Positions 1-5,517 of a DNA stretch of 15,037 nt are shown here, in pieces; the stretch's first letter is position 1, and every line of letters begins with the position of its first letter. The position numbers and the translations under genes were made by a program. The notes under the pieces are model-generated. The model had not been told where the DNA came from. It worked only from the letters and a program-made list of their open reading frames with translations, and made no database searches. Source of the DNA: Anaerolineales bacterium (lineage in GTDB: Bacteria > Chloroflexota > Anaerolineae > Anaerolineales > E44-bin32); contig WVZH01000085.1 in NCBI GenBank assembly GCA_011772595.1, positions 671 through 15,707 of the forward strand. Direction: 5' to 3'.

Positions 1-162
1 CTAGCAGCTGTAGGCGCGACGCTTTTTCTTCTCTCTGATTCGCTATTGGCTGTGAATCGCTTCCTCCTGGAATTTGCTGCCGCACCGGCGTTGGTCCTGA
101 TCTCCTACTACAGCGCGCAGTGGCTCCTGGCACGCTCCGTCGAAGGGAATGTGCCAGAGTAA
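1..162 (+). CDS. YhhN/TMEM86-family membrane protein, 3' end only (putative lysoplasmalogenase)
   Basis: This is the last 53 codons of a gene that begins before the window, read in the frame starting at base 1 and ending at TAA 160-162. The peptide contains GATLFLLSDSLLAVNRF followed by a hydrophobic stretch and ISYYSAQWLLA. This pattern (small-residue-rich helix with SDS, Asn-Arg, then a Tyr-Tyr-x-Ala-Gln helix) matches the C-terminal end of the YhhN/TMEM86 family. These are multi-helix membrane proteins; animal TMEM86 members hydrolyse the vinyl-ether bond of lysoplasmalogens, while the role of bacterial YhhN proteins is poorly defined. Only the last two or so membrane segments are visible, so the family call rests on the motif and the function is inferred. 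A GTAGGGGC-type inverted repeat lies about 30 bp after the stop and could act as the 3' border of the transcript. Confidence 0.72.
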   Translation, partial: LAAVGATLFLLSDSLLAVNRFLLEFAAAPALVLISYYSAQWLLARSVEGNVPE

Positions 163-190
163 CAGAATGGGATCCTGGTTCGAAATCCGT

Positions 191-217
191 TGGGGGCGCA
201 CGCCCATGCGCCCCTAC
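191..217 (-). repeat. GTAGGGGC-family REP-like inverted repeat, copy 1
   Basis: Arms GGGGCGCA (193-200) and TGCGCCCC (207-214) pair perfectly around a 6-nt loop. Read on the minus strand it starts GTAGGGGCGCATGGGCGTG and closely matches copy 2 at 1245-1270 in the opposite orientation. It sits between the YhhN-like gene and the first lipoprotein gene. No T-run follows, so it is not a textbook terminator. Confidence 0.7.
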
Positions 218-273
218 TATGTTGGCGTAAGGTGTCGATGTATACTCAGCGCAGATGGAAGTGCTCGCTGGCT

Positions 274-347
274 GTCACAAATCAAGTCGAGTTTCGTTAC
301 AGGTGTGGATTTCCCTTTATGAGGTATCGAACGCCGAGCTTCTCTGG
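274..347 (+). promoter_or_regulatory. Conserved upstream blocks of lipoprotein gene 1
   Basis: Three short blocks in this leader recur in the same order before the second lipoprotein gene: GTCACAAAT (274-282; copy at 1347-1355), CGTTACAGG (295-303; copy at 1369-1377) and CTTCTCTGG (339-347; copy at 1408-1416). The spacings are nearly equal: 21 versus 22 nt between the first two blocks and 44 versus 39 nt between the last two. This shows that the two upstream regions share ancestry, and the retained blocks may hold promoter or leader function. I could not identify a convincing -35/-10 pair. Confidence 0.45.
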
Positions 348-370
348 CCGAATGGTATAGGAGGCGCCTC

Positions 371-1222
371 ATGAGACTCTCAAGGTTCACGCGGATATGC
401 TTCCCTGGGATCATGATTCTGATAGCCGCCCTGGCTTGTGAATTTCCGGGCGGAGATTCAGAAGATCAGAGAAGTCTACAAGCGACGGAAACGATGCGTG
501 CCTTGGCGACGGAGGTTGGAAGGGCGCTGGAACCTAAAGAGCCAAGAGAGGGGGAGAAACCCGTGGAACCGGACGTGCCCGAAGATGTGCTTTTGACGCC
601 CACTCCGACGAGCACGCCGACACACACCCCTGCGACGTCAGCTCTATGGGTGAGTGTCAGTGTAGATACAAACTGCCGCGCTGGACCGGGCGAGGCCTAT
701 GAATACCTGGGCGCGCTTTTAATCGGAGAGAAGGCGGAGGTCATAGCTCGCAACAGTGGCGGTACCTACTTTTACATTTACAATCCTGATTTCCCTCCTG
801 AGTTCTGCTGGCTTTGGGGCCAGTTTGCGGACGTGGAAGGGGAGGTTAGCATACTGCCGGTTTTTACGCCGCCACCCCCTCCCGCGCCGACACCAACACC
901 CACACCAACACCCGGCTTGGTGGTGCGTGGTCATGTCAGGTTGGGGAATGGGACCGGTGTGTCGGGCGTGGCCATCTGCCGAAGTTTCGCTTCCTACCCG
1001 GGCGTGCACGTGGCGACAACGGACTCCACGGGCTACTACGAGACGAACTTCGCATACATTCCCGGCGATGAGATGATCACAGTGTGGGCCTATCATCAGG
1101 AGTACGTCTTCGACCCGGAGTATCACTACTGGCGGCACTATTTCGGTTTCGAGGACGCCACGCGCGATTTCACCGCCGCGCTCGCGATCACACATGGGCC
1201 CTCCATGCCTGACTGCAGGTGA
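371..1222 (+). CDS. Lipoprotein with SH3-like domain and carboxypeptidase-regulatory-like C-terminal domain
   Basis: A 283-residue predicted surface lipoprotein. Residues 1-22 form a signal peptide ending ALAC, so Cys23 is the likely lipidated residue. Residues 75-90 are a Thr-Pro linker. Residues about 93-160 resemble a bacterial SH3-like (SH3b) module, with DTNCRAGPG, YEYLGALLIGE and FCWLWG; Cys102 and Cys146 could pair. A second Pro/Thr linker spans 166-181. Residues 183-270 (VVRGHVRLGNGTGVSGV, then ATTDSTGYYETNF) look like a carboxypeptidase-regulatory/CnaB-type beta-sandwich. The start is supported by AGGAGG at 359-364, six nt before the ATG. The gene is paralogous to the next one (1429-2295) over the N-terminal two thirds. 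Anchoring outside the membrane and binding of a wall or extracellular polymer is an inference; no catalytic motif is visible. Confidence 0.85.
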   Translation: MRLSRFTRICFPGIMILIAALACEFPGGDSEDQRSLQATETMRALATEVGRALEPKEPREGEKPVEPDVPEDVLLTPTPTSTPTHTPATSALWVSVSVDTNCRAGPGEAYEYLGALLIGEKAEVIARNSGGTYFYIYNPDFPPEFCWLWGQFADVEGEVSILPVFTPPPPPAPTPTPTPTPGLVVRGHVRLGNGTGVSGVAICRSFASYPGVHVATTDSTGYYETNFAYIPGDEMITVWAYHQEYVFDPEYHYWRHYFGFEDATRDFTAALAITHGPSMPDCR

Positions 1223-1244
1223 TATTCGCTGTTGCGGGACTACC

Positions 1245-1270
1245 GTAGGGGCACACGACCGTGCGCCCCA
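1245..1270 (+). repeat. GTAGGGGC-family REP-like inverted repeat, copy 2
   Basis: Begins GTAGGGGCACACG and ends CGTGCGCCCCA. The arms at 1248-1257 and 1260-1269 pair over 10 bp with one A-C mismatch and a 2-nt centre. It lies 22 bp after the stop of the first lipoprotein gene and is closely related to copy 1 at 191-217. Confidence 0.7.
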
Positions 1271-1288
1271 ACCAATTTTGTATAAAAT

Positions 1289-1316
1289 GTAGGGGCAATT
1301 CATGAATTGCCCCTAC
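1289..1316. repeat. GTAGGGGC-family perfect 28-bp palindrome, copy 3
   Basis: The left half GTAGGGGCAATTCA is exactly complementary to the right half TGAATTGCCCCTAC, giving a perfect 28-bp palindrome with no loop. It shares the GTAGGGGC head with the other copies but has an AT-rich centre. It follows copy 2 by 18 bp in the same intergenic region. Confidence 0.85.
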
Positions 1317-1346
1317 GGCGTCCATGCGGTGATCCTTTCCCCGTTC

Positions 1347-1416
1347 GTCACAAATTCAATCCTGTGCCCGTTACAGGGGTGATGGGTCAACGATCGGTTA
1401 TTCAGGTCTTCTCTGG
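1347..1416 (+). promoter_or_regulatory. Conserved upstream blocks of lipoprotein gene 2
   Basis: This is the partner of the 274-347 region, with GTCACAAAT at 1347-1355, CGTTACAGG at 1369-1377 and CTTCTCTGG at 1408-1416 in the same order and nearly the same spacing. The shared blocks indicate that the duplication that produced the two lipoprotein genes included their leader. Confidence 0.45.
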
Positions 1417-1428
1417 AAGGAGCTTCCC

Positions 1429-2295
1429 ATGAGACGTCAAGCTACGATCCTTTTGCCGCTTCTCATGTTGGTCCTCGCCATTCTTGCCTGCGCTCCGCCC
1501 AGCACACCCTCAAGTGGGGACCTCGGGCCGGCTGCGACACAAACCATGCAAGCGCTGGCGACGGTTGTAGCAAGCACGCTGGAGTCTGGGGCTAAAGGAG
1601 AGCGGCCGCAGGCTGAGGAGCAACAGGAAGAGGAGGTGCCTCCAACATCGACCCCAACTGCGACTGTGACCCCAACGTCGACACCATCAGCGGTGATGGT
1701 GAGTGTGAGCGTGGACACCAACTGCCGCTTCGGTCCGGGCGATGTTTATGATTATTTGGGGGCCCTGATGGTCGGCGAGGAGGCGGAGGTCGTGGGCAAG
1801 CTCAGCGACGAATCCTTCTGGTACATTGAGAATCCCGACGCACCGCCACCTTATTGTTGGATTTGGGACTTCTACGCGCAGGTCGAGGGGGATAAGAGCA
1901 GCGTCCCGATTCTCACACCACCACCGACGCCAACGCATACACCTGTGCCAATCCAATTTGTCGCCAGTTATCAAGACATGCTTCAGTGTGGGGCCTACAG
2001 ACTCATTACGCGCGTAGAGAACACTGGAGGGGTCGACCTGGAATCCGGGAGGATCAAAGTGGTGGTTCAACCCGGTAATCTAACCGAGGTACGTACGTTT
2101 GATGCCTTTTCCACAGTTTCATCTTGTGGAGGACCCCAAGCGGCGAAAATCTCACCCGGGGACGTGGGATACATCGGTGTGAGCGGTTTCCCCTCATTCA
2201 GCGGGCTCACGTTCAACGTCACAGTGAAGCTGTGCACGGAGGATGGATTGGGAGGAACGTGCCAGTCTGTGTCCTATTCGGTCACCCTTCTATAG
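1429..2295 (+). CDS. Lipoprotein with SH3-like domain and an unassigned beta-rich C-terminal domain
   Basis: A 288-residue paralog of the preceding lipoprotein. The signal peptide ends AILAC, with Cys21 as the lipidation site. Residues 33-51 (AATQTMQALATVVASTL) match the ATETMRALATEV stretch of gene 1. After a Glu-rich and Thr-Pro linker (61-87) comes an SH3-like module (about 91-158) with VSVDTNCRFGPG, YDYLGALMVGEEAEVVGK and YCWIWD; Cys99 and Cys143 match the cysteines of gene 1. From residue 176 the proteins diverge. This one carries a cysteine-containing beta-rich domain with ENTGGVDL and ISPGDVGYI, resembling an Ig/fibronectin-like fold, which I cannot assign to a family. AAGGAG at 1417-1422 supports the start. 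Role unknown; a structural or binding role at the cell surface is inferred. Confidence 0.83.
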   Translation: MRRQATILLPLLMLVLAILACAPPSTPSSGDLGPAATQTMQALATVVASTLESGAKGERPQAEEQQEEEVPPTSTPTATVTPTSTPSAVMVSVSVDTNCRFGPGDVYDYLGALMVGEEAEVVGKLSDESFWYIENPDAPPPYCWIWDFYAQVEGDKSSVPILTPPPTPTHTPVPIQFVASYQDMLQCGAYRLITRVENTGGVDLESGRIKVVVQPGNLTEVRTFDAFSTVSSCGGPQAAKISPGDVGYIGVSGFPSFSGLTFNVTVKLCTEDGLGGTCQSVSYSVTLL

Positions 2296-2403
2296 GTGCG
2301 AGGACAAACGAATCGTCGCCGCCAAATCCCCTGGGCATGGGATTGCCATTTACGATCCTGCGCATCCTACACCTTCAACCAGTCCGAGGAGTTGGTTTGC
2401 TGG

Positions 2404-2431
2404 GTAGGGGCGCAATTAATTGCGCCCCTAC
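2404..2431. repeat. GTAGGGGC-family perfect 28-bp palindrome, copy 4, between convergent genes
   Basis: GTAGGGGCGCAATT is followed directly by its exact reverse complement AATTGCGCCCCTAC. It lies between the 3' end of the second lipoprotein gene (stop at 2295) and the 3' end of qcrC (stop at 2458 on the minus strand), where a bidirectional transcription border would be expected. No U-tract follows on either strand, so a terminator role is inference. Confidence 0.85.
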
Positions 2432-2457
2432 ATTGGGTTGCTCGGAGATTGGGATCT

Positions 2458-3672
2458 CTATGGGGTGGCTTGCGGCGTTGCCTGTCCTTCAGGAGTCGTC
2501 GTGGCCTCACCCTCCGGAGTGGCTTCGATACCCTCGGTGGGTTCAGGTGTGGGCAGATCCTCCGGTGTCTCAGGCATCCCGGCCACTACCCAACGCTCGA
2601 AGATGTCTACCCATTCTTCCTTGAGCGCCTTGGTGGGGGGCATCGGGCCACCGGCGTCGATCTCCTCCCGATGGATCATGCGTATGGCGTTGCTGCTCAG
2701 GTCACCGGCGATGAAGTTCGGGGCGTAGTCCCCGCTGGTTATGACTTCGTTGTAATCGCGCATCAGATAGTTGCCGTTCTTCTTTCCTGGTCGATGGCAA
2801 GATAGACAGGTGCGGCGGATGATCGGTTCCACGTGGACGGTGTACACCGGCACCTCGTCGGGACCAAGTTCGGGCACACCAACGACGGCCTCTTCGGGAA
2901 GTTCCACCCGATCGTCCCAAGCGTAGCGCATGAAGGTCACGATGGCGTCGATCTCCGCTTTCTCCAGCTCACCGCCGTATGCCAGGCCGAAGGGCGGCAT
3001 GCCCAGGTCCTGCTGACCGTAATCGATCACATTGAAGATCGTGTCGTCGGTACGGGTGTAGATGAAATCGGGTGCGTTCATTGGAGCGACAACCACGCCT
3101 TCCAAGCCTTCCACGGTGGTGATTTCGCCGCCCTCACCTTCTGTTCCGTGGCACTCGACGCATTGAATGCCATAAAGCTCCTCACCGGAGGCAAATTGAT
3201 CAACGACGGATGTAAAGGCGCTGAACTCTTCCTGTGGAGGTGTGGTGACTGCAGCAACAACGGTGAGTGCCACGATGCCGATGACAGCTACACTCATGAT
3301 CGCAAGTGCCATTTTACGTTTGCTCCAATGGCGGGAGGGGTTGCGATCATAGAAGGGTAGCAATAGTAGCGCCAGGACGGCGACGACGGGTACCACTGTC
3401 GTGCCGATCCATTCGATCTTTCCTGGAAAATATTTCAACAACTGGAAGAGGAAAAGGAAGTACCACTCAGGCCGAGGGATGTAAGACGAGTCGCTAGGGT
3501 CAGCAGGAGCTTCAGGCTTGACACCCACAAATGTGGCCAGGCCGATTACCAGCAGGAAGACTCCGAAGGCCACGATCATGTCCTTGTAGATAATGTCGGG
3601 GAAGAACTTAACTCCGCGCTGCTTGGCGCTTTCGTAGCGTTCCTTGTATTGTTCCTTGTGTTGGTCGTCCAC
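2458..3672 (-). CDS. qcrC: Menaquinol:cytochrome c oxidoreductase, subunit IV-cytochrome c fusion with two haem c sites
   Basis: This 404-residue protein fuses the C-terminal part of cytochrome b to two cytochrome c domains. Residues 1-145 are subunit IV-like, with three membrane helices (about 31-50, 88-107 and 121-142) and the quinol-oxidation motif PEWY (68-71). The first c domain has CVECH (171-175) with Met225 (LGMPP) as a likely axial ligand. The second has CLSCH (289-293) with Met344 (GPMPP) and resembles the single-haem modules common in large bacterial cytochromes. The tail from 370 is rich in Thr, Pro and Glu. Bacillus QcrC has the same fusion but, as known for the family, only one haem c and about 255 residues. 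The start is GTG with AGGAGC at 3679-3684 on the minus strand; the gap to qcrB is 10 bp. It should carry electrons from the Rieske/cytochrome b core to a terminal acceptor. Confidence 0.93.
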   Translation of the reverse strand: MDDQHKEQYKERYESAKQRGVKFFPDIIYKDMIVAFGVFLLVIGLATFVGVKPEAPADPSDSSYIPRPEWYFLFLFQLLKYFPGKIEWIGTTVVPVVAVLALLLLPFYDRNPSRHWSKRKMALAIMSVAVIGIVALTVVAAVTTPPQEEFSAFTSVVDQFASGEELYGIQCVECHGTEGEGGEITTVEGLEGVVVAPMNAPDFIYTRTDDTIFNVIDYGQQDLGMPPFGLAYGGELEKAEIDAIVTFMRYAWDDRVELPEEAVVGVPELGPDEVPVYTVHVEPIIRRTCLSCHRPGKKNGNYLMRDYNEVITSGDYAPNFIAGDLSSNAIRMIHREEIDAGGPMPPTKALKEEWVDIFERWVVAGMPETPEDLPTPEPTEGIEATPEGEATTTPEGQATPQATP

Positions 3673-3682
3673 GTCGGTGCTC

Positions 3683-4342
3683 CTATTCGTCTTCCGACGG
3701 GATGTGACTTATGCCCAGACGGATCACCAGGTAGATGTGTACTCCAAGGATGCCGATAAGCGCAGCAGGGAACATCCAGATGTGGGCGCTAAAGAAACGC
3801 GCCAGGGTCAGTGTGCTCAAGTCCTCGCCACCTCTCAACACCTGGTTGATCAAGGGGCCGATGAGCGGTACCGTTTCCGTGATTGAGGTTGCAACTGTGG
3901 TGGCCCAGTATGAACGCTGGTTCCAAGGTAGGAGATAACCGGTAAATCCCATTCCGAGTGTAACCAGTAACAAGAGAACCCCCGTGACCCAGGTGATCTC
4001 GCGCGGATACTTATAGGAACCGTAGATGAAGGTGCGCAGCATGTGCAGGAAGACAGTGACCACCAACAAGCTAGCGCCCCAATGGTGGATGCCGCGAATC
4101 AACCATCCAAAGGCGACATCGTTCATGATGTAGTTTATGCTGTCGTAGGCTTGGTCGGGATGTGGGATGTAGTATGCAGTCAGGAAGACGCCGGTCACCG
4201 CTTGCGTAATGACCAAGAACAAGCTGGCGCTACCCAGCGTGAATGCCCAATTGACTTTAGGCACCTTACGATCCAAGACATTTTTATAGAACCCGGATAA
4301 GCCGAGTCGCTCGTCCAGCCAGGCGATCAATCGTGCCGTCAC
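3683..4342 (-). CDS. qcrB: Cytochrome b6-type subunit of menaquinol:cytochrome c oxidoreductase
   Basis: A 219-residue membrane protein with four helices that binds the two b haems and forms the quinone sites. The four haem ligands fall at His86, His100, His187 and His202, the positions used in chloroplast cytochrome b6, and the second pair is separated by 14 residues as in b6f-type rather than mitochondrial proteins. LLPWNQRSYWA (137-147) matches the conserved PWG-like segment. The protein contains no cysteine, so the covalent haem c_n found in b6f and Bacillus complexes (Cys35 in b6) cannot form. The start is GTG, with GGAGGG at 4348-4353 on the minus strand lying inside the 3' end of qcrA. 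Only one base separates the qcrA stop from this start, so translation is probably coupled. Length and organisation are normal for split b6/IV complexes. Confidence 0.95.
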   Translation of the reverse strand: MTARLIAWLDERLGLSGFYKNVLDRKVPKVNWAFTLGSASLFLVITQAVTGVFLTAYYIPHPDQAYDSINYIMNDVAFGWLIRGIHHWGASLLVVTVFLHMLRTFIYGSYKYPREITWVTGVLLLLVTLGMGFTGYLLPWNQRSYWATTVATSITETVPLIGPLINQVLRGGEDLSTLTLARFFSAHIWMFPAALIGILGVHIYLVIRLGISHIPSEDE

Positions 4343-4343
4343 G

Positions 4344-4841
4344 TCAACCCTCCACGAGATGAATCATCAAAGTCCCGTCGTCCTCGATTCTGTGTTCGAA
4401 GCGATCGAGTGGGCGGGGTTGCGGTCCTGAGATAATGGCACCATCTTTGGCGAAATGACCGTCGTGACATGGGCAAATGAATTCGCCTTCATCTTCTTTC
4501 CATTTGACGCGGCAACTCAGATGGGTACAGATATTCGAGAATACGTTGAGGTCGTTTTCCGACTTCCGTTCGACGTAGACCCCGTAACTGTTTGCCGTAC
4601 GCTCCCATCCCACCTGCTTTGTTCGGGTGAAAGAGAAAAGCGTCGGCACGCCCTCGGGCAGGTCTTCCACGTTTCCGAGTGGGACCCATTCGTCGGACTG
4701 TCGCTTCTGTAAAGCGGGGGAGATCAGGTACCCAATGGCAGGTAAGCCGATGATGGCTGCGATGACGCCGCCAAGCACACTCACCACGCCCGTCACAAAG
4801 GCGCGGCGACTGAGGCCGTGACCGTGGCCCTCCTCACTCAT
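4344..4841 (-). CDS. qcrA: Rieske iron-sulfur protein of menaquinol:cytochrome c oxidoreductase
   Basis: A 165-residue Rieske protein. Residues 11-15 (SRRAF) followed by a hydrophobic segment (about 17-41) form a Tat-type uncleaved signal anchor, so the folded cluster domain lies outside the cytoplasmic membrane. The [2Fe-2S] ligands are Cys105/His107 in CTHLSC and Cys123/His126 in CPCHDGHF, with Cys110 and Cys125 as the stabilising disulfide. Relative to bovine Rieske, the Ser and Tyr that hydrogen-bond the cluster are Gly128 and Phe130, which points to a low midpoint potential suited to menaquinol. The SD AGGAGG (minus strand, 4847-4852) lies 5 nt before the ATG. It is the first gene of the qcrABC operon, transcribed away from sdh. 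A hairpin at 4861-4890 falls in its probable leader. Confidence 0.95.
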   Translation of the reverse strand: MSEEGHGHGLSRRAFVTGVVSVLGGVIAAIIGLPAIGYLISPALQKRQSDEWVPLGNVEDLPEGVPTLFSFTRTKQVGWERTANSYGVYVERKSENDLNVFSNICTHLSCRVKWKEDEGEFICPCHDGHFAKDGAIISGPQPRPLDRFEHRIEDDGTLMIHLVEG

Positions 4842-4860
4842 GAGTTCCTCCTGAGTGCAC

Positions 4861-4890
4861 GCAGAGGGGCGACGCGAGCCGCCCCTCTGC
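4861..4890. promoter_or_regulatory. Perfect 11-bp hairpin in the qcrA leader
   Basis: GCAGAGGGGCG (4861-4871) and CGCCCCTCTGC (4880-4890) pair perfectly around the 8-nt loop ACGCGAGC. It lies just upstream of the qcrA Shine-Dalgarno and, if transcription starts near the TATAAT at 4934-4939, would be within the mRNA leader. No U-tract follows on the minus strand. It could be an mRNA-stability element or a diverged member of the GGGGC palindrome family. Confidence 0.6.
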
Positions 4891-4933
4891 AGGGACTGAG
4901 ATGATGGATAACATTTTACCCCGCATGACGTGG

Positions 4934-4939
4934 ATTATA
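4934..4939 (-). promoter_or_regulatory. Candidate -10 box for qcrABC
   Basis: Reads TATAAT on the minus strand, about 93 bp before the qcrA ATG. No recognisable -35 lies 16-18 bp upstream, where a CRP-like dyad begins instead. A -10 match without a -35 is weak evidence on its own. Confidence 0.35.
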
Positions 4940-4940
4940 A

Positions 4941-4956
4941 AGTGAGCAAGTTCACA
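4941..4956. promoter_or_regulatory. CRP/FNR-like dyad in the qcr-sdh divergent region
   Basis: AGTGAGCAAGTTCACA fits the CRP-type consensus TGTGA-N6-TCACA at nine of the ten specified bases. It is centred at 4948.5, between a minus-strand TATAAT (4934-4939) and a plus-strand TATAAT (4981-4986). Its centre is 32.5 bp before the first base of the plus -10, about 3 bp farther than the classical class II activator spacing. An adenylate cyclase gene ends the sdh cluster, but no CRP-family regulator gene is in the window. Confidence 0.45.
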
Positions 4957-4980
4957 TAGGGGGCATGCGCGACGACAGGA

Positions 4981-4986
4981 TATAAT
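4981..4986 (+). promoter_or_regulatory. Candidate upstream -10 box for sdh
   Basis: Perfect TATAAT, 112 bp before the sdhC ATG. There is no good -35 at 16-18 bp; the CRP-like dyad lies where an activator would substitute for it. Confidence 0.35.
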
Positions 4987-5013
4987 CGTACGAAAACTTG
5001 GAAGAGCTTCCCT

Positions 5014-5042
5014 TTCTGAGCTCCGATCGATAACAGTATAAT
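5014..5042 (+). promoter_or_regulatory. Candidate downstream sigma70-type promoter for sdh
   Basis: TATAAT at 5037-5042 is preceded, with a 17-bp spacer, by the weak -35 candidate TTCTGA (5014-5019). Transcription would start near 5049, giving a leader of about 49 nt before sdhC. Confidence 0.4.
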
Positions 5043-5097
5043 TAGGAACCTGTGCGAAGGACCGCGAAGTCTTATCATCAATCTTAACGGAGGCGTC

Positions 5098-5487
5098 ATG
5101 GCGCTTAGCAGGAGAGTAGGCTTCAGGGAAGGGCTACGATACCGGGGCAAGCTGGGCATGAAAAATTGGATCCTACACCGGGTTACCGGGCTCGGTATCC
5201 TTCTCTTTGTAGGCATTCATGTCGTCGCAGGGTTCTTCGGGCAGCAATTCGCAGACGATTTTTCATTTGCCATCAATGCGATCTACGAATCGTGGCCTTT
5301 CCAATTGTTTGTGTACTTCTCCGTTCTTTTCCATGCCATCAACGGCTCGCGTGTCGCCCTGATGGATCTTTTCCCTGGCTTGATTCGGTTTCAGCGTGAG
5401 TTGATCTGGCTGCAATGGCTCATCATCATGCCGGCTTACGGTCTGCCTTCGTTCATCATGGTCCAGACCGCTTTGACCGGCGGTTGA
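5098..5487 (+). CDS. sdhC: Succinate dehydrogenase cytochrome b subunit (SdhC)
   Basis: A 129-residue membrane anchor of complex II with three predicted helices (about 31-48, 67-90 and 102-124). LHRVTG (26-31) is the conserved segment whose His/Arg/Thr region contributes to the quinone site in SdhC proteins, and LFHAINGSR (77-85) carries the likely haem-ligand His79. With SdhD it anchors SdhAB to the cytoplasmic membrane and passes electrons from succinate to the quinone pool. GGAGG at 5089-5093 supports the ATG at 5098. It is first in sdhCDAB, divergent from qcrABC. His27 and His41 are additional candidates, so whether the complex binds one or two haems cannot be settled by eye. Confidence 0.92.
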   Translation: MALSRRVGFREGLRYRGKLGMKNWILHRVTGLGILLFVGIHVVAGFFGQQFADDFSFAINAIYESWPFQLFVYFSVLFHAINGSRVALMDLFPGLIRFQRELIWLQWLIIMPAYGLPSFIMVQTALTGG

Positions 5488-5517
5488 GCACAAGGATAGA
5501 GGTGTAGGAGGTAGCGT

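Noticed and set aside
888..914. Short tandem ACACCAACACCC-like repeat
   Set aside because: It encodes the Thr-Pro linker of the lipoprotein; this is protein low complexity and not an independent DNA repeat or CRISPR.
2124..2805. Overlapping plus-strand open frames across the 3' end of the second lipoprotein gene and antisense to qcrC
   Set aside because: They run through the 28-bp palindrome and the antisense of a clear cytochrome gene; the products show no domain and look like GC-driven shadows.
2833..3360. 175-codon plus-strand open frame
   Set aside because: It is entirely antisense to qcrC, which has unambiguous haem-binding motifs.
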